From assembly GCA_964058845.1 (NCBI GenBank), contig CAXKVR010000880.1:1-22282 (forward strand): a stretch of 22,282 nt of DNA, in the 5' to 3' direction. Below, piece after piece: positions 10,532-19,567 of the stretch. The notes below the pieces were generated by a model. That model was not told the origin of the DNA. It searched no databases and saw only the letters and a list, made by a program, of their open reading frames with translations. The stretch's first letter is position 1. Every line of letters starts with the position of its first letter. Both the position numbers and the translations under genes were made by a program. The DNA comes from Carex sylvatica (Eukaryota; Streptophyta; Magnoliopsida; Poales; Cyperaceae).

Positions 10532-10681
10532 ATAAATGTTCTATTTTTAGTTCATTTCAAATAATGAATTATGTACATAATTAATAAAATTTATAACCAA
10601 AATATAGCACCTATACATTTTAATTCAATTTTTATAAATTCACGGTCCTGAATTTTTATCAATTTTTTTTTTGCTTTTATT

Positions 10682-10828
10682 TTTTTGCACTACTAAGGTT
10701 CAAAATAAATAAAATATCCACGGTTTATTTTTTATATACATATACATATATTATACTATATTATATATATACATAAAAAAAATAAACCGTGGATCTTTTA
10801 TTTATTTTGAACCTTAGTAGTGCAAAAA
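10682..10828. repeat. 147-bp foldback hairpin
   Basis: The left arm begins tttttgcactactaaggttc and the right arm is its complement, ending gaaccttagtagtgcaaaaa. Arms of about 50 bases (10682-10733 and about 10777-10828) differ at about one internal position and surround an AT-rich loop. This could be a small MITE nested in the MULE or an intronic hairpin. I see no clear target duplication. Confidence 0.8.
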
Positions 10829-10969
10829 TTTCAGTAGTATTTATTTGATAAGCATCACCCTGTAACTTGTTAATTTTAAAAATTTTCAACTATAAGTTAT
10901 AAAAATGGGTCATTTCTGTACGTCTGACACTTATACAAGCATATACAATAAGTCTAATTTTAAAAAGTA

Positions 10970-11215
10970 AATTCGACAATAATTTTTATATTAATTATGT
11001 AATTAATATATTATATTCTTAATATATTAAATACCTATTATTACAATATTATATAATTTGTATATTATGATTAATACTTATTTTATAATTTTTATATTAA
11101 TTATATAATTAATATGTTATATTATTAATATATTTAATAATTATTATAAAAATAATATAATATATTATATTTATTGTATAATCATTGAATATATTAATAT
11201 CATATAATTAGGAGT
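10970..11215. repeat. AT-rich duplicated stretch
   Basis: Segments resembling ttaattatgtaattaatata and the following tattaatatatt recur about 118 bases apart (near 10990 and 11098). The region is almost pure A and T. It ends before the probable acceptor of the leader intron. Confidence 0.5.
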
Positions 11216-11379
11216 TTATTATTATTAATTAACCATTGTATAGTTTCAATTGCTTGAATTTGCAGTTGAATTAGGGTTTGAATTTGGTTGAAAATATTTA
11301 GAAATTATTTAAAATTGCTAATAAAATTTGATTTTCTTAAGTTGTTATTTATTAATATATATTTTTTGGTTAATGTAGT

Positions 11380-14300
11380 ATGCCCAGGTCTAGACGGTGG
11401 GGAGTACGACCTGAGCTTGCAGCGGGTCCAGGTGAAGCGGCTCCAGATGCTGTGCATCCGTCTGGAGCGGGCGGATCCTCGGTGGATCCGACTGGAGAGG
11501 GCCAGTCGTCATATGAGGATACAACTGGTAGGGGATTTGAGGATCCGATTGGAGCGGGTCCGTCGTCTCAGGGCGGTTTTACAGATGGCGTGCATGATCC
11601 TGACACATTTAGTCCTCTTCTATGGACCCATCATGTTAAGCACCGCGTCTCATTGGCATCTCTTGAGGTACGTGATTTTTATACTTAATGTAAATAATAC
11701 TAAAAAATTGGCACTATTTGAGTCTGACAAATTGATAATAAATACAGGATGATGTCATGCTGACGGTGAGGCACCGCAGGTCTGAGATTCCGTTCGTTCC
11801 CCATAAAGAAATGGAGCGATACCTCTTGAACCTTGGGTTGTATCAGGTTGCCACAATGCCGCAGAGTAAGATCGATCAGTCTCTGATGCATGGTCTAGCA
11901 GAGAGATGGCGACCTGAGACCCATACATTTCATCTCCCGGTCGGGGAGATGACAGTCACCCTTGGTGATGTGAGCGCCTTATGGGGTTTACGTATTGATG
12001 GCGACCCCATAGGTGGCATCTCAGACCATCCAGAGCTGCAGAGGATGATACCGGAGTTGTTAGGGTGTGATCCGAAAAATCTGCAGAAGAAATATAAGAA
12101 GAAGAAGGGGGAGGTGGAGGAGTTCCGGTATTCTGGATACTGTATTTCTCTAAAGGCACTCCGGACTCACTTCTTCCAGAATCAGATATTTCCTGAGACT
12201 ACTGACATTGAGGCGGTCAGGAGGTACCATCATAATTTTTAAAGTAAGTTAGTAGTTCATCAACAAATCTCAATTATTTATAATGATTATTTTCTATTGC
12301 AGGTATACTAGGGCGTACGTACTAGATTTGTGTGGTGCCGTCATGTTCGAGGATTCCAGCGGTGACGCGGTCCCGATTATGTATCTCTCCCTGCTGAGGA
12401 ATATGGAGAATGAATCGAGATGGAACTGGGGTGGAGCTGTTCTCGCCCACTTGTACAGAGGCCTGTGTCATGCTTGTCTGGTAAGTCTGTATTAATATAC
12501 GTTGTTATTGAAGGTTGGATAAGAAGAACCGAGTTCTTATTTAAAGTTAAATTTTCAGGTGAAGAATAGACAGATTTTTGGACCGCTTCTTCTGCTCCAG
12601 CATTGGTCGTGGTCACATCTACCCGTAAATCGACCAGTTATACCATTACCTCATCCCCGATGGAGAGTTCCTGACCCAGACAGATGCCCCGCGTACGGTG
12701 CCATATGGGGCTGTCATCTGAATTATGAAGAGACGGGCAGGGGAGTTTCTTATGTCCGGGGTCAGCTCCAGATGCTCCGAGATGCGAATATCGACTGGTT
12801 TCCGTATCGTCCATTCTATCGTGCATCCCTTCTGAGCCGACTGACATTAGATCCAGAGCAGATACGCCTATGGTATTATCGGGGACCGGTCATTTGTTAC
12901 TGGATAGTGGAGTACCACTACCCGGATCGTGTATCTCGACAGTTTGGCTTAGATGCTTTCATCCCGGACTACCCGCTGATGGGTAAGGATGATACTGACA
13001 AGTTTCACAAGTAAGCATCTACTTAATTTCATTATCACCTTAATAATGCCACCATTTACATATTTTCTAATTAATTGTACCTGCAGTACGGCACACACCA
13101 AGAGCAAAGTCGATTGGAGCCAGCACTTCATCTTGGAGTACAACCGGGCTAGAAATCCGGAGCATCACTTATGGAGTCCGCCATCAGCTGCATCGTTGGG
13201 TGCTGGTCCCGGAGATTTGAGATATGCCGTCTGGTATCAGAAATGGGGCATGTCGTCAGTCTACCTTACAGGCCATTATGGCGACATCCTTCGACGTAGA
13301 CTGATGGATTCATCTACCAATTACATGCCTTGGGGTCCGATAAATGCTCGCGCAGTAAGTACAACTCAAACATACTTTAATTAACAAATTTTAATTTTAA
13401 TTACTTACTGTTGTAATAATCATGTTGTGTGCAGCTGTTGACAGCTGTGAGAGGAGTTGGTCACAGCCTGGCGTGCATGGCGAAGGATGCTTGGCGGTAC
13501 ATAGGATGCCAGATGCTCGAGCACACTGCACCAATTGTGGAGACAGGCGGGTTTGAAGGCCGCCTCGTTGGAATGCTGCGCGATTCTGGAGAGAACATCA
13601 ATTGGCGAGAGATTAATAGGGCACCACGAAATCCGAATTATCAGCCGGAGGCCATCTACGCTCATGATATGCCGCCACCTCCTACAGGTATTTACCGGTT
13701 AATATTAAAAGTATGAGACACGCAATGATTTTATTTTCGCCCAATTGTTTGTTGTAACTCACTTAATTTTTAATTATGTAGATGATGACTCTGGTTGGGC
13801 GTTCCACCACTGGGTGTTGAATACGCAAGGATGGGACGCTTACAGAAATAAATATGGAGTTCCGGTAGAGCTTGGCCCGGTCAGTTACCGTTTTATATTA
13901 TTGATTGCTGAGTCATTTGTATGTAGCAAAACTGATATTATTTTAATTTAGGATGGAGCACCTCGTTGGAATGCCGAGCCCAGTTTTAGCGTGGATGAGC
14001 TGCCCCCGTTCGATACAGATGCTGAGGACCTTGGCTCCCACGGACCACGATATGGAGTGCAGATGGAGCACGACTATGAGGCTGGTGGGAGTGCATCTCA
14101 GCCTGCAGATGGCTTTGTCTCTGCATTATTTGGTACATCGCCTCCTGCCACATATGCTGCAAGCTGGGAGGAAGATCCATGGGAGCTGCGTACAGGCCCG
14201 GCACCCGCAGAGTCAGCTGGTCCATTTGATCCATGGACAGCCGGTACAGGTACGCATCACATGTATACGGGAGAGGAGGATGAGGATATAGGGGAGGAGG

Positions 14301-14401
14301 ATTTAGGAGATGCGAGTCCGCAGAGGCGCGTGCAGCCACACAGGGCTGGGAAAGGAATAGCGCCTCGTAGGTTGTCTCCCTCCGGAAGGAAACGACGATG
14401 A
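11380..14401 (+). CDS. plant mobile domain (PMD) protein, MAIN-LIKE type, transposon-borne, 8 exons
   Basis: Exons: 11380-11667, 11748-12223, 12303-12480, 12559-13010, 13087-13354, 13435-13687, 13782-13879, 13952-14401. All introns are short GT-AG introns (61-94 bp, wherever bounded), phases agree, and the sum is 2,463 nt (820 residues). In-frame stops just upstream support the ATG at 11380. Residues 1-96 are a Gly/Pro/Ser-rich lead ending in SPLLWTHHVKHRVSL. The PMD fold follows from about residue 105, with ERWRPETHTFHLPVGEMTV and LGDVSALWGLRIDG, then RAYVLDLCGAVMF and GPLLLLQHWSW. After about 640 come a PPPP linker and an acidic tail (GEEDEDIGEEDLGD), ending in a basic stretch (SPSGRKRR) that could be a nuclear localisation signal. 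Arabidopsis MAIN and MAIL1 act in silencing and genome stability; relatives are carried by transposons and often mislabelled 'phosphatase 7 long form'. No phosphatase motif is visible. Its role in the element is unknown. Confidence 0.92.
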
Positions 14402-14729
14402 TGATTGGAGGGGTTTTTTACTTGTGATATAGTTCTGACTGGTGTATTTTGAGTTTGAGACTGTTGTGTTATATGTTTGTGATTGTGTTGGCATAATGAT
14501 ATCTTTTTTTATTATTATTTATGATTGTATGACTGTAGTACTTTGTCTTTGGGACTGTAGTATTATATGTTTGACTTTGGTTGTGTTGGCATAATGATAT
14601 TTTTTTTATATTATTTGACTTCATTGCCATCTCCGAATTTAGCAATACAATTAAGGCACAACAATACACTTACAGTTGAACAATACAATTAAAGATCATA
14701 GCTTAGTTTACACTAGCAAAAGAGTAAGT
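14402..14729. other. spacer between the convergent PMD and transposase genes
   Basis: The 328 bp must hold both 3' UTRs and both polyadenylation regions. It contains a direct duplication with a 98-bp offset: 14456-14525 and 14554-14620 share gttatatgttt, tgtgttggcataatgatat and a T-rich end. Transcripts from the two genes may overlap here. Confidence 0.6.
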
Positions 14730-17700
14730 TTATCTACCCCGACGCCCGAATAAACCCAAAAAACGATTAGATTTTCTTGTACCAGCAGCAGGTGCGGCAT
14801 TACTTGTAGATGCTTGGCTCGCAGTAGTGGGGGGTTGTGTTCTACTAGTTGCTTCAGCAACAACTCTAGCATTTTCTCTTTCATTTTCTGCGTTTATGGC
14901 ATCTAAACATAATAATACAATTCAGTTATTACCATAATTAAATCATAAATGAATAAAACATAACAGCAATGCTTCTGAACATAACAAAAAACATACCTGC
15001 CGTGCGCCTGTCGGATACAGAACGACGAGCTCGATTTCCCGACGGTCGCCTACCACCCATCTCGTCCATGGTCATTACAACACGCTTGTGTCTCCTTCTC
15101 CCTTTTCTTATCCATCCTTCTGAAGGGAGTATTCTATCACCGACATATGTAGGCCACTCATGCTGATCGGGATAAGAATGGAAAGATCCACCCCAAGTGG
15201 AAACAAGGTAATCGGTACGATACATGTCAGCAACATAGTGATCCTCACAGTAGTTTCTCACTCGGCATACCGCCATCACGTGACTACAGGGTATGTGACT
15301 TAGTTGGGGTCCTTGGCATGTACAGGTTACCGTCCTGGCATCTCCGAATTTAACCACGTACTTGCAAGCCCTCTTCACAAACTCCATAGTGCCATCTGGT
15401 TTGCGGCTGGTAGGAACGTATTCATTTGGATTTTGCACTTCGAATTCTGTACCATCATTTCCCATCGGGATCACGTTCATAGTTGCACCTTTGTCCCTGT
15501 GTTGTTTTAGTTTCTCCTCCACCCTTGTTGAAAATGACTGGTTCATCGTTATTAATTCTGCGGCCTTAGCACGCCGTTCTTGAAACCAGGCATTTAACTT
15601 ATAAAATGTGTCTTCTACAATTGCAGCCACAGGTAACATCCGGCTCTGCTTGAATACTGCATTCAGCGACTCGGACCCGTTGGTGGTCATAATTCCCCAA
15701 CGCCAACCTCCATCACGAGATTGATATATTCTCTCGTATGCTGGATCTTCGTTGACATCTCGCGGATTATTTTTGCCGACCTTCATTAAGTAGAGATTTG
15801 CCTTTGGCATGTACTACAGAAAAATAAGAAAATAAAATAATATAAGTAAACAATTGTACTAAAAAACCGTCGTCTGAAAATACAATAATATATGTAAACA
15901 ACTGTAATATATATACCTTTGCAAAACTGCGAGTCATCTCTACCACTCTTCTCGGCTTTTTCTTTCTGCAATTTCGTTTAAATGTTTCTAGAACCCACTT
16001 GTCATTTCCGGTTGCCTTGGAAAGGTTCTCCGCAACGTGTTGCATACACAACCTGTGCACACACTCACCAGTATGTGTTGACCAACCGTAATGTTCACGA
16101 TCAAACACAAATTTTATTCCTTTGTGCTGGTCTGATATCACACAGAAAAACTTTCCTTCCCCAATCACCCGTCTTCTTAAAAACTGCATAAAAAATCCCC
16201 AGTTCTCACCATCCTCTTTACGAACAATTGCAAAGGCCAAAGGCAACAACTGGTTCTCAGCATCATATGCACATGCTATCAGTAACCTCCCCTCATAACG
16301 GCCAGACATGAAGCATGCATCAATGCTGATAACGGGTCTGATGTATGGCACAGCTTGGATACAAGCACCAAAAGCCCATGCTATGCCCTTGAATTGTTGA
16401 GCTCCCTCTATTAGCACTCCTTCTTTATCAAAAAAGGGGCCATGCCACCTCTCATATACAGTACCGACATTTGTACTTGCCATGGCCTGGAGCAATGGTG
16501 CCAGATAGCCGTATGAATCCTTCCAACTACCGAATATTCTGCAAATTGCAAGTTCACGACCTCTCCACAGCCTGTTGTATTTTGGGGTTACATATTTGTA
16601 TTTGTGTCTGACGGTTCTAGCCACCGCCTTGATGCTCATGGATGGATCCTCCTTAATGTCTTCCTCAATTGCATCGGCAATTAGTGATGCCGTCAGCTGT
16701 GAATGGTCTGTCCTAGTGGATGCAGACTTGCATGTATGGGGTGGTTCACACTTCTTAATCATCCATGCTTCTCCGGCACCTGCAGGGGTTGCAAAAAGGC
16801 GAAACTCGCACCGCGGGTGAGTTTTACACAGCACAACTAACCTTGTTCGATCCCTTTTGTGTATTTTACATTCCCAGTTGCCGTGAACATGAGTCTCGTA
16901 GATTTTTTTTATAAGTTCATCTATGTTGGTATAAAGTTGCCCTGGGGCAAGTTCGTCATTGTATACAACACGAGGGCCAAAATAACTAATGTCTGCCTCT
17001 TCAAAAGCTGTGGTATCGTTGAATGTGGCGACCGGATGCTTATTTCCCCGACCTCTAATCGGGAATTTTTCTTCCCTGGATAAACCTGGTACATTTGCAT
17101 CGCCATCTGATAAGTCATCAGATTCCCAGATCCCTTCGTATTCATCTCCCGTTTCTATTTCATTTTCTGGTATGGCATCAATAGCATCAACATCAATATC
17201 AATATCAGTTCGATTAACGGGTACCGGTCCTGACTCTGGCATAGTTGGAAATCTAGGGATTATGGGTGTCTGTCTGGGTGGTGGTGGTAAATCTTCAATA
17301 TTTTCAGGAGAGTTATGGTGGTACCCTTGGTTGGCATAAAGAGAGTGGTGGTGGTATCCCTGGTTGTCATAAGGAGAGTTGTGGTGGTATCCCGGGTTGT
17401 TATAAGGGGAGTTGTGGTGGTACCCCGGGTTGTCATAAGGGGAGTTGTGGTGGTACTCCGGGTTGTCATAAGGAGAGTTGTGGTGGTAGCCCTGGTTGTC
17501 ATAATGAGAGTGATGGTGGTACCCCTGGTTGTCATAACCCGAATTGTCATAACCTGAAGGTCCATCCCCAGCCACACTAGAAGGTCCAGCCCCAGCACGG
17601 GGAACCCTCTTTGAATATATGTCCATTACCGAGATCCCACTAGACTCAAATTTAGTGTACACAGCTCTCCATAAATTCGCATCTGTTATTGGAAACCTCA

Positions 17701-17926
17701 CAAAGTAAGGTCTACCCGCCCCACCCCTTTGTGAGTTATCAATCCGTGTTGCCAATTCTATTTCATACCTATTGGGGTTTACAGCAGTCTTTTCGTATAT
17801 TAGATGCTTGAGTTCTTGAAATGTGGTATTTTCATTAATCTCGAAGCCAAATGCAGCATCTTTCGTGTAATACACGCCATCTACACCCTTTTGTAGCTTG
17901 CCGCCCACATACAGTGCAACTAACAT
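14730..17926 (-). CDS. MuDRA-type MULE transposase, 3 exons
   Basis: Exons on the minus strand: 17926-15917, 15813-14997, 14902-14730. Introns are 103 and 94 bp with GT-AG ends, and the sum is exactly 3,000 nt (999 residues). Residues 1-95 resemble the PB1-like N-terminal domain of plant MULE transposases. Residues 131-207 are seven 11-residue repeats rich in His, Tyr and Asn, followed by an acidic linker. At 300-400 is a WRKY-GCM1-type zinc finger (C367, C373, H397, C399), the presumed TIR-binding domain. The RNase H-like core has D536 (ISIDACF), D599 (VISDQHKG), a CxxH at 627-630 and the likely catalytic E718 (NGSESLN). A SWIM zinc finger lies at C834, C836, C846, H848. Reading the first frame through intron 1 would truncate the protein before the glutamate, so splicing is required. 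It should bind the TIRs and catalyse cut-and-paste transposition in the nucleus. No disabling change is seen. Confidence 0.95.
17306..17536 (-). repeat. seven 33-bp repeats within the transposase gene
   Basis: Seven contiguous 33-bp units encode variants of YDNPGYHHNSP (residues 131-207), preceded by a partial unit. Substitutions are confined mostly to N/A at position 2, Q/P/S at position 4 and the last residues. The reading frame is kept in every unit. The other strand and frames are open too, but only because the unit is a multiple of three. Confidence 0.92.
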
Positions 17927-18560
17927 CTTTTCCTTAACAAAATATATTTAAACAAAAATTTAATAAGTATTACAGTAATTGTACAATAATAAATGGCAAA
18001 TAAAAAAATAAAAATTTCTTGCTAGAGGTAAATGCAACACTTACAGTATTTGAACAATAATTCTACAGTAATTGTACAGCAAATTGTACAATAATCGAAC
18101 AGTAAATACTACAGGAATTGTACGGAAAATACTACAGTGAATACTACAGTAATTGTACGGTACATACTACAGTAATTGTACGGCAAATACTACAGTGAAT
18201 ACTACAGTAATCATACAGTAAATACTACAGTAATTGTACAGTAATCATACAGTAATTGTACAGTAATCGTACAGTAACATACTACAGTAATTGTACAGTA
18301 ATCATACAGTAATTGTACAGTAATCGTACAGTAAAATACTACAGTAATTGTACAGTAAAATACTACAGTAATTGTACAGTAATCGTACAGTAAAATACTA
18401 CAGTAATTGTACAGTAATCATACAGTAAATACTACAGTAATCGTACAGTAAATACTACAGTAATTGTACAGTAATCGAACAGTAAATACTACAGTAATTG
18501 TACAGTAATCGTACATTAATTGACTAATTAGTAAATAATTAAATATAATTTAAATAATAC
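17927..18560 (-). other. probable leader intron of the transposase gene
   Basis: On the minus strand a donor cgacag|gtatta begins the intron at 18560, and an AG just before the ATG (gttaag|g ending at 17933, or aaag ending at 17927) could be the acceptor. The intron would be about 630 bp and would contain the tacagtaat array. The coding start at 17926 is independent of this inference. Confidence 0.45.
18048..18515. repeat. tacagtaat tandem array near the right end of the MULE
   Basis: About 470 bp consist almost wholly of short units tacagtaattg, tacagtaatcg and tactacagtaa arranged head to tail, with the spacing alternating around 11-12 bp. Two dozen or more copies of tacagtaa are visible. 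Divergence is higher at the low-coordinate end and lowest in the middle, as in an array that grows by slippage or unequal exchange. Confidence 0.9.
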
Positions 18561-18620
18561 CTGTCGCTTTTCGCCAAAAAACTCGCTCGCTTCTGCTGCC
18601 GGGAGTGATAATGGTTGGAG
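18561..18620 (-). other. probable noncoding first exon of the transposase gene
   Basis: About 60 bases lie between the inferred transcription start, some 25-35 bases after the TATA box, and a splice donor at 18560. They include the GC-richer tcccggcagcagaagcgagc. No ATG-initiated frame of note is present. The 5' end is an estimate. Confidence 0.4.
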
Positions 18621-18644
18621 TGAGCATGAGAGAGAAAAAATGGG

Positions 18645-18652
18645 ATTTTATA
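18645..18652 (-). promoter_or_regulatory. TATA box of the transposase gene
   Basis: On the minus strand the sequence reads gcatataaaatccc, a good plant TATA box, placed four to eleven bases inside the right TIR. It is followed by a CT-rich start region (ttttttctctctcatgctc). This is where a TIR-driven transposase promoter would be expected. Confidence 0.6.
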
Positions 18653-18655
18653 TGC

Positions 18656-18877
18656 ATCCCCTTTGGACCGCCCGTGGGGGGGGCGCCCCACATGTTATTT
18701 GGACCGCCCGTGGGGGGAGCGCCCCACTTGATGTTTGGACCGCCCGTGCCTGTGGCGCCCCATTAGGAATTTGGGCCGCCCATGGGCCTGGCGGTCAGGG
18801 CATGAATAAAAAAAAATTAATAGCAGGGTTATTTTTAAAATTTTCTTTTTCAGAGGGGATATTAATAAAAATAGCCG
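18656..18877. repeat. right terminal inverted repeat of the MULE, 222 bp
   Basis: Complement of 9214-9435 with one visible difference, at 18873. It carries the mirror of the 36-bp tandem array at 18658-18781. Its inner edge abuts the TATA box of the transposase gene. Confidence 0.95.
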
Positions 18878-18886
18878 CAAAAGTTG
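18878..18886. repeat. target-site duplication, right copy
   Basis: Exact second copy of caaaagttg (see 9205-9213), adjoining the end of the right TIR. From here to about 19130 the sequence is AT-rich and I see no feature. Confidence 0.93.
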
Positions 18887-19134
18887 ACATCAAAGATTTT
18901 TCAACTTCAATTGTTGACATATTTTTGGTTTAGATGAGATATATCACAAATTGATACATATTTTGTCTGATAAAGAACTTGATAAAAGTTGCACAGTTAA
19001 AATTATAAATCGAATAATCGATTCATAAAACATAAAAGACAAGTCCATGAATCACAGATATACAATATACATCTAAACAAATAAAATATATATTCACAAT
19101 TTTTATTTTCAGTCATGACGAACTATGAGGCTCA

Positions 19135-19567
19135 TAGAGTAGAAAAAACGTGCTGTGCCGTGCCGAGTCGTGACTAATATGTCGTGATTTTGGTCAAGTG
19201 CTATGCAATGATCAAAATGTCAAGGGATGGTCACGGCACATGAGTCACGTCGTGACTCACGTGCCGTATTCAAACGTAACTGATTATGTTTCTCACGTTT
19301 AACTATTTTTTCATAATTTAAGTTAGTTTATTCAAGATTTAACATTTGATTAAAACCTAACAGTTCTAATTACACATGACTCACGTGATTACGTGCCGTG
19401 ATCGGATCTTTCGCGTGCCGTGCCGTGCCACGACCAAAATGTCAAGAGATGATCATGACACACAAATAGTCATAGCACGTGACACGCAAGTCACGGCACA
19501 AAACAGTAACACGTACCGTGCCGTTCCGTGACGGAGCCAGCTCAGCTGTGCCATTTTTTCCACTCTA
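19135..19567. mobile_element. probable hAT-like MITE with gtgccg subterminal repeats
   Basis: The ends pair as tagagtagaaaaaa on the left and the complement tagagtggaaaaaa on the right (one mismatch in 14). Both ends are packed with the motifs gtgccgtgcc and cacgtgac in both orientations. An internal near-perfect palindrome lies at 19233-19268 (cacggcacatgagtcacg and its complement). The stretch gaycaaaatgtcaagrgatg occurs at about 19208 and about 19432. Short tagagtgg-type ends with dense subterminal repeats suit a non-autonomous hAT element. No clean 8-bp target duplication is seen, so the assignment is tentative. Confidence 0.45.

Larger units (their letters stand above)
9742..11378 (+). 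other. probable long leader intron of the PMD gene
   Basis: A donor-like gtaattt at 9742 and an acceptor ttaatgtag ending at 11378, one base before the ATG at 11380, would define a 1,637-bp intron in the 5' UTR. The interval has no convincing open frame. It holds a telomere-like run, a ttgaatt-rich stretch (9800-9960), caaaaccgtg hairpins, a T tract, a TA microsatellite, a foldback element and an AT-rich repeat. The donor is less certain than the acceptor. Confidence 0.45.
9214..18877. mobile_element. intact Mutator-like element carrying transposase and PMD genes
   Basis: The 9,664-bp element is bounded by 222-bp TIRs and a perfect 9-bp target duplication. It contains a MuDRA-type transposase gene on the minus strand (17926-14730) and a plant mobile domain gene on the plus strand (11380-14401). 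The two converge with a 328-bp spacer. Both coding sequences are open through all exons. Maize MuDR has the same plan: TIRs of about 220 bp, 9-bp duplications and two convergent genes driven from the TIRs; this element is about twice as long. It looks potentially autonomous. Expression and mobility are inferred, not shown. Confidence 0.93.

Noticed and set aside
10241..10564. 107-codon frame with Phe and Tyr/Val runs
   Set aside because: Translation of a T tract and TA microsatellite.
13953..14339. Alternative long frames overlapping PMD exon 8
   Set aside because: The frame joined in phase by the upstream splice site gives the acidic/basic tail and a clean stop at 14399-14401; the others are out of phase.
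11380..14401. Labelling the plus-strand gene a serine/threonine phosphatase 7 long form
   Set aside because: That label is often transferred to PMD proteins. No metallophosphatase motif is present in the spliced protein, only the mobile domain.
17260..17598. Several open frames on both strands over the transposase repeat
   Set aside because: Shadows of the 33-bp repeat; only the minus-strand frame continuous with the transposase has domain support.
18048..18515. CRISPR-like array
   Set aside because: Units are 11-12 bp with no unique spacers, and the context is a plant transposon.
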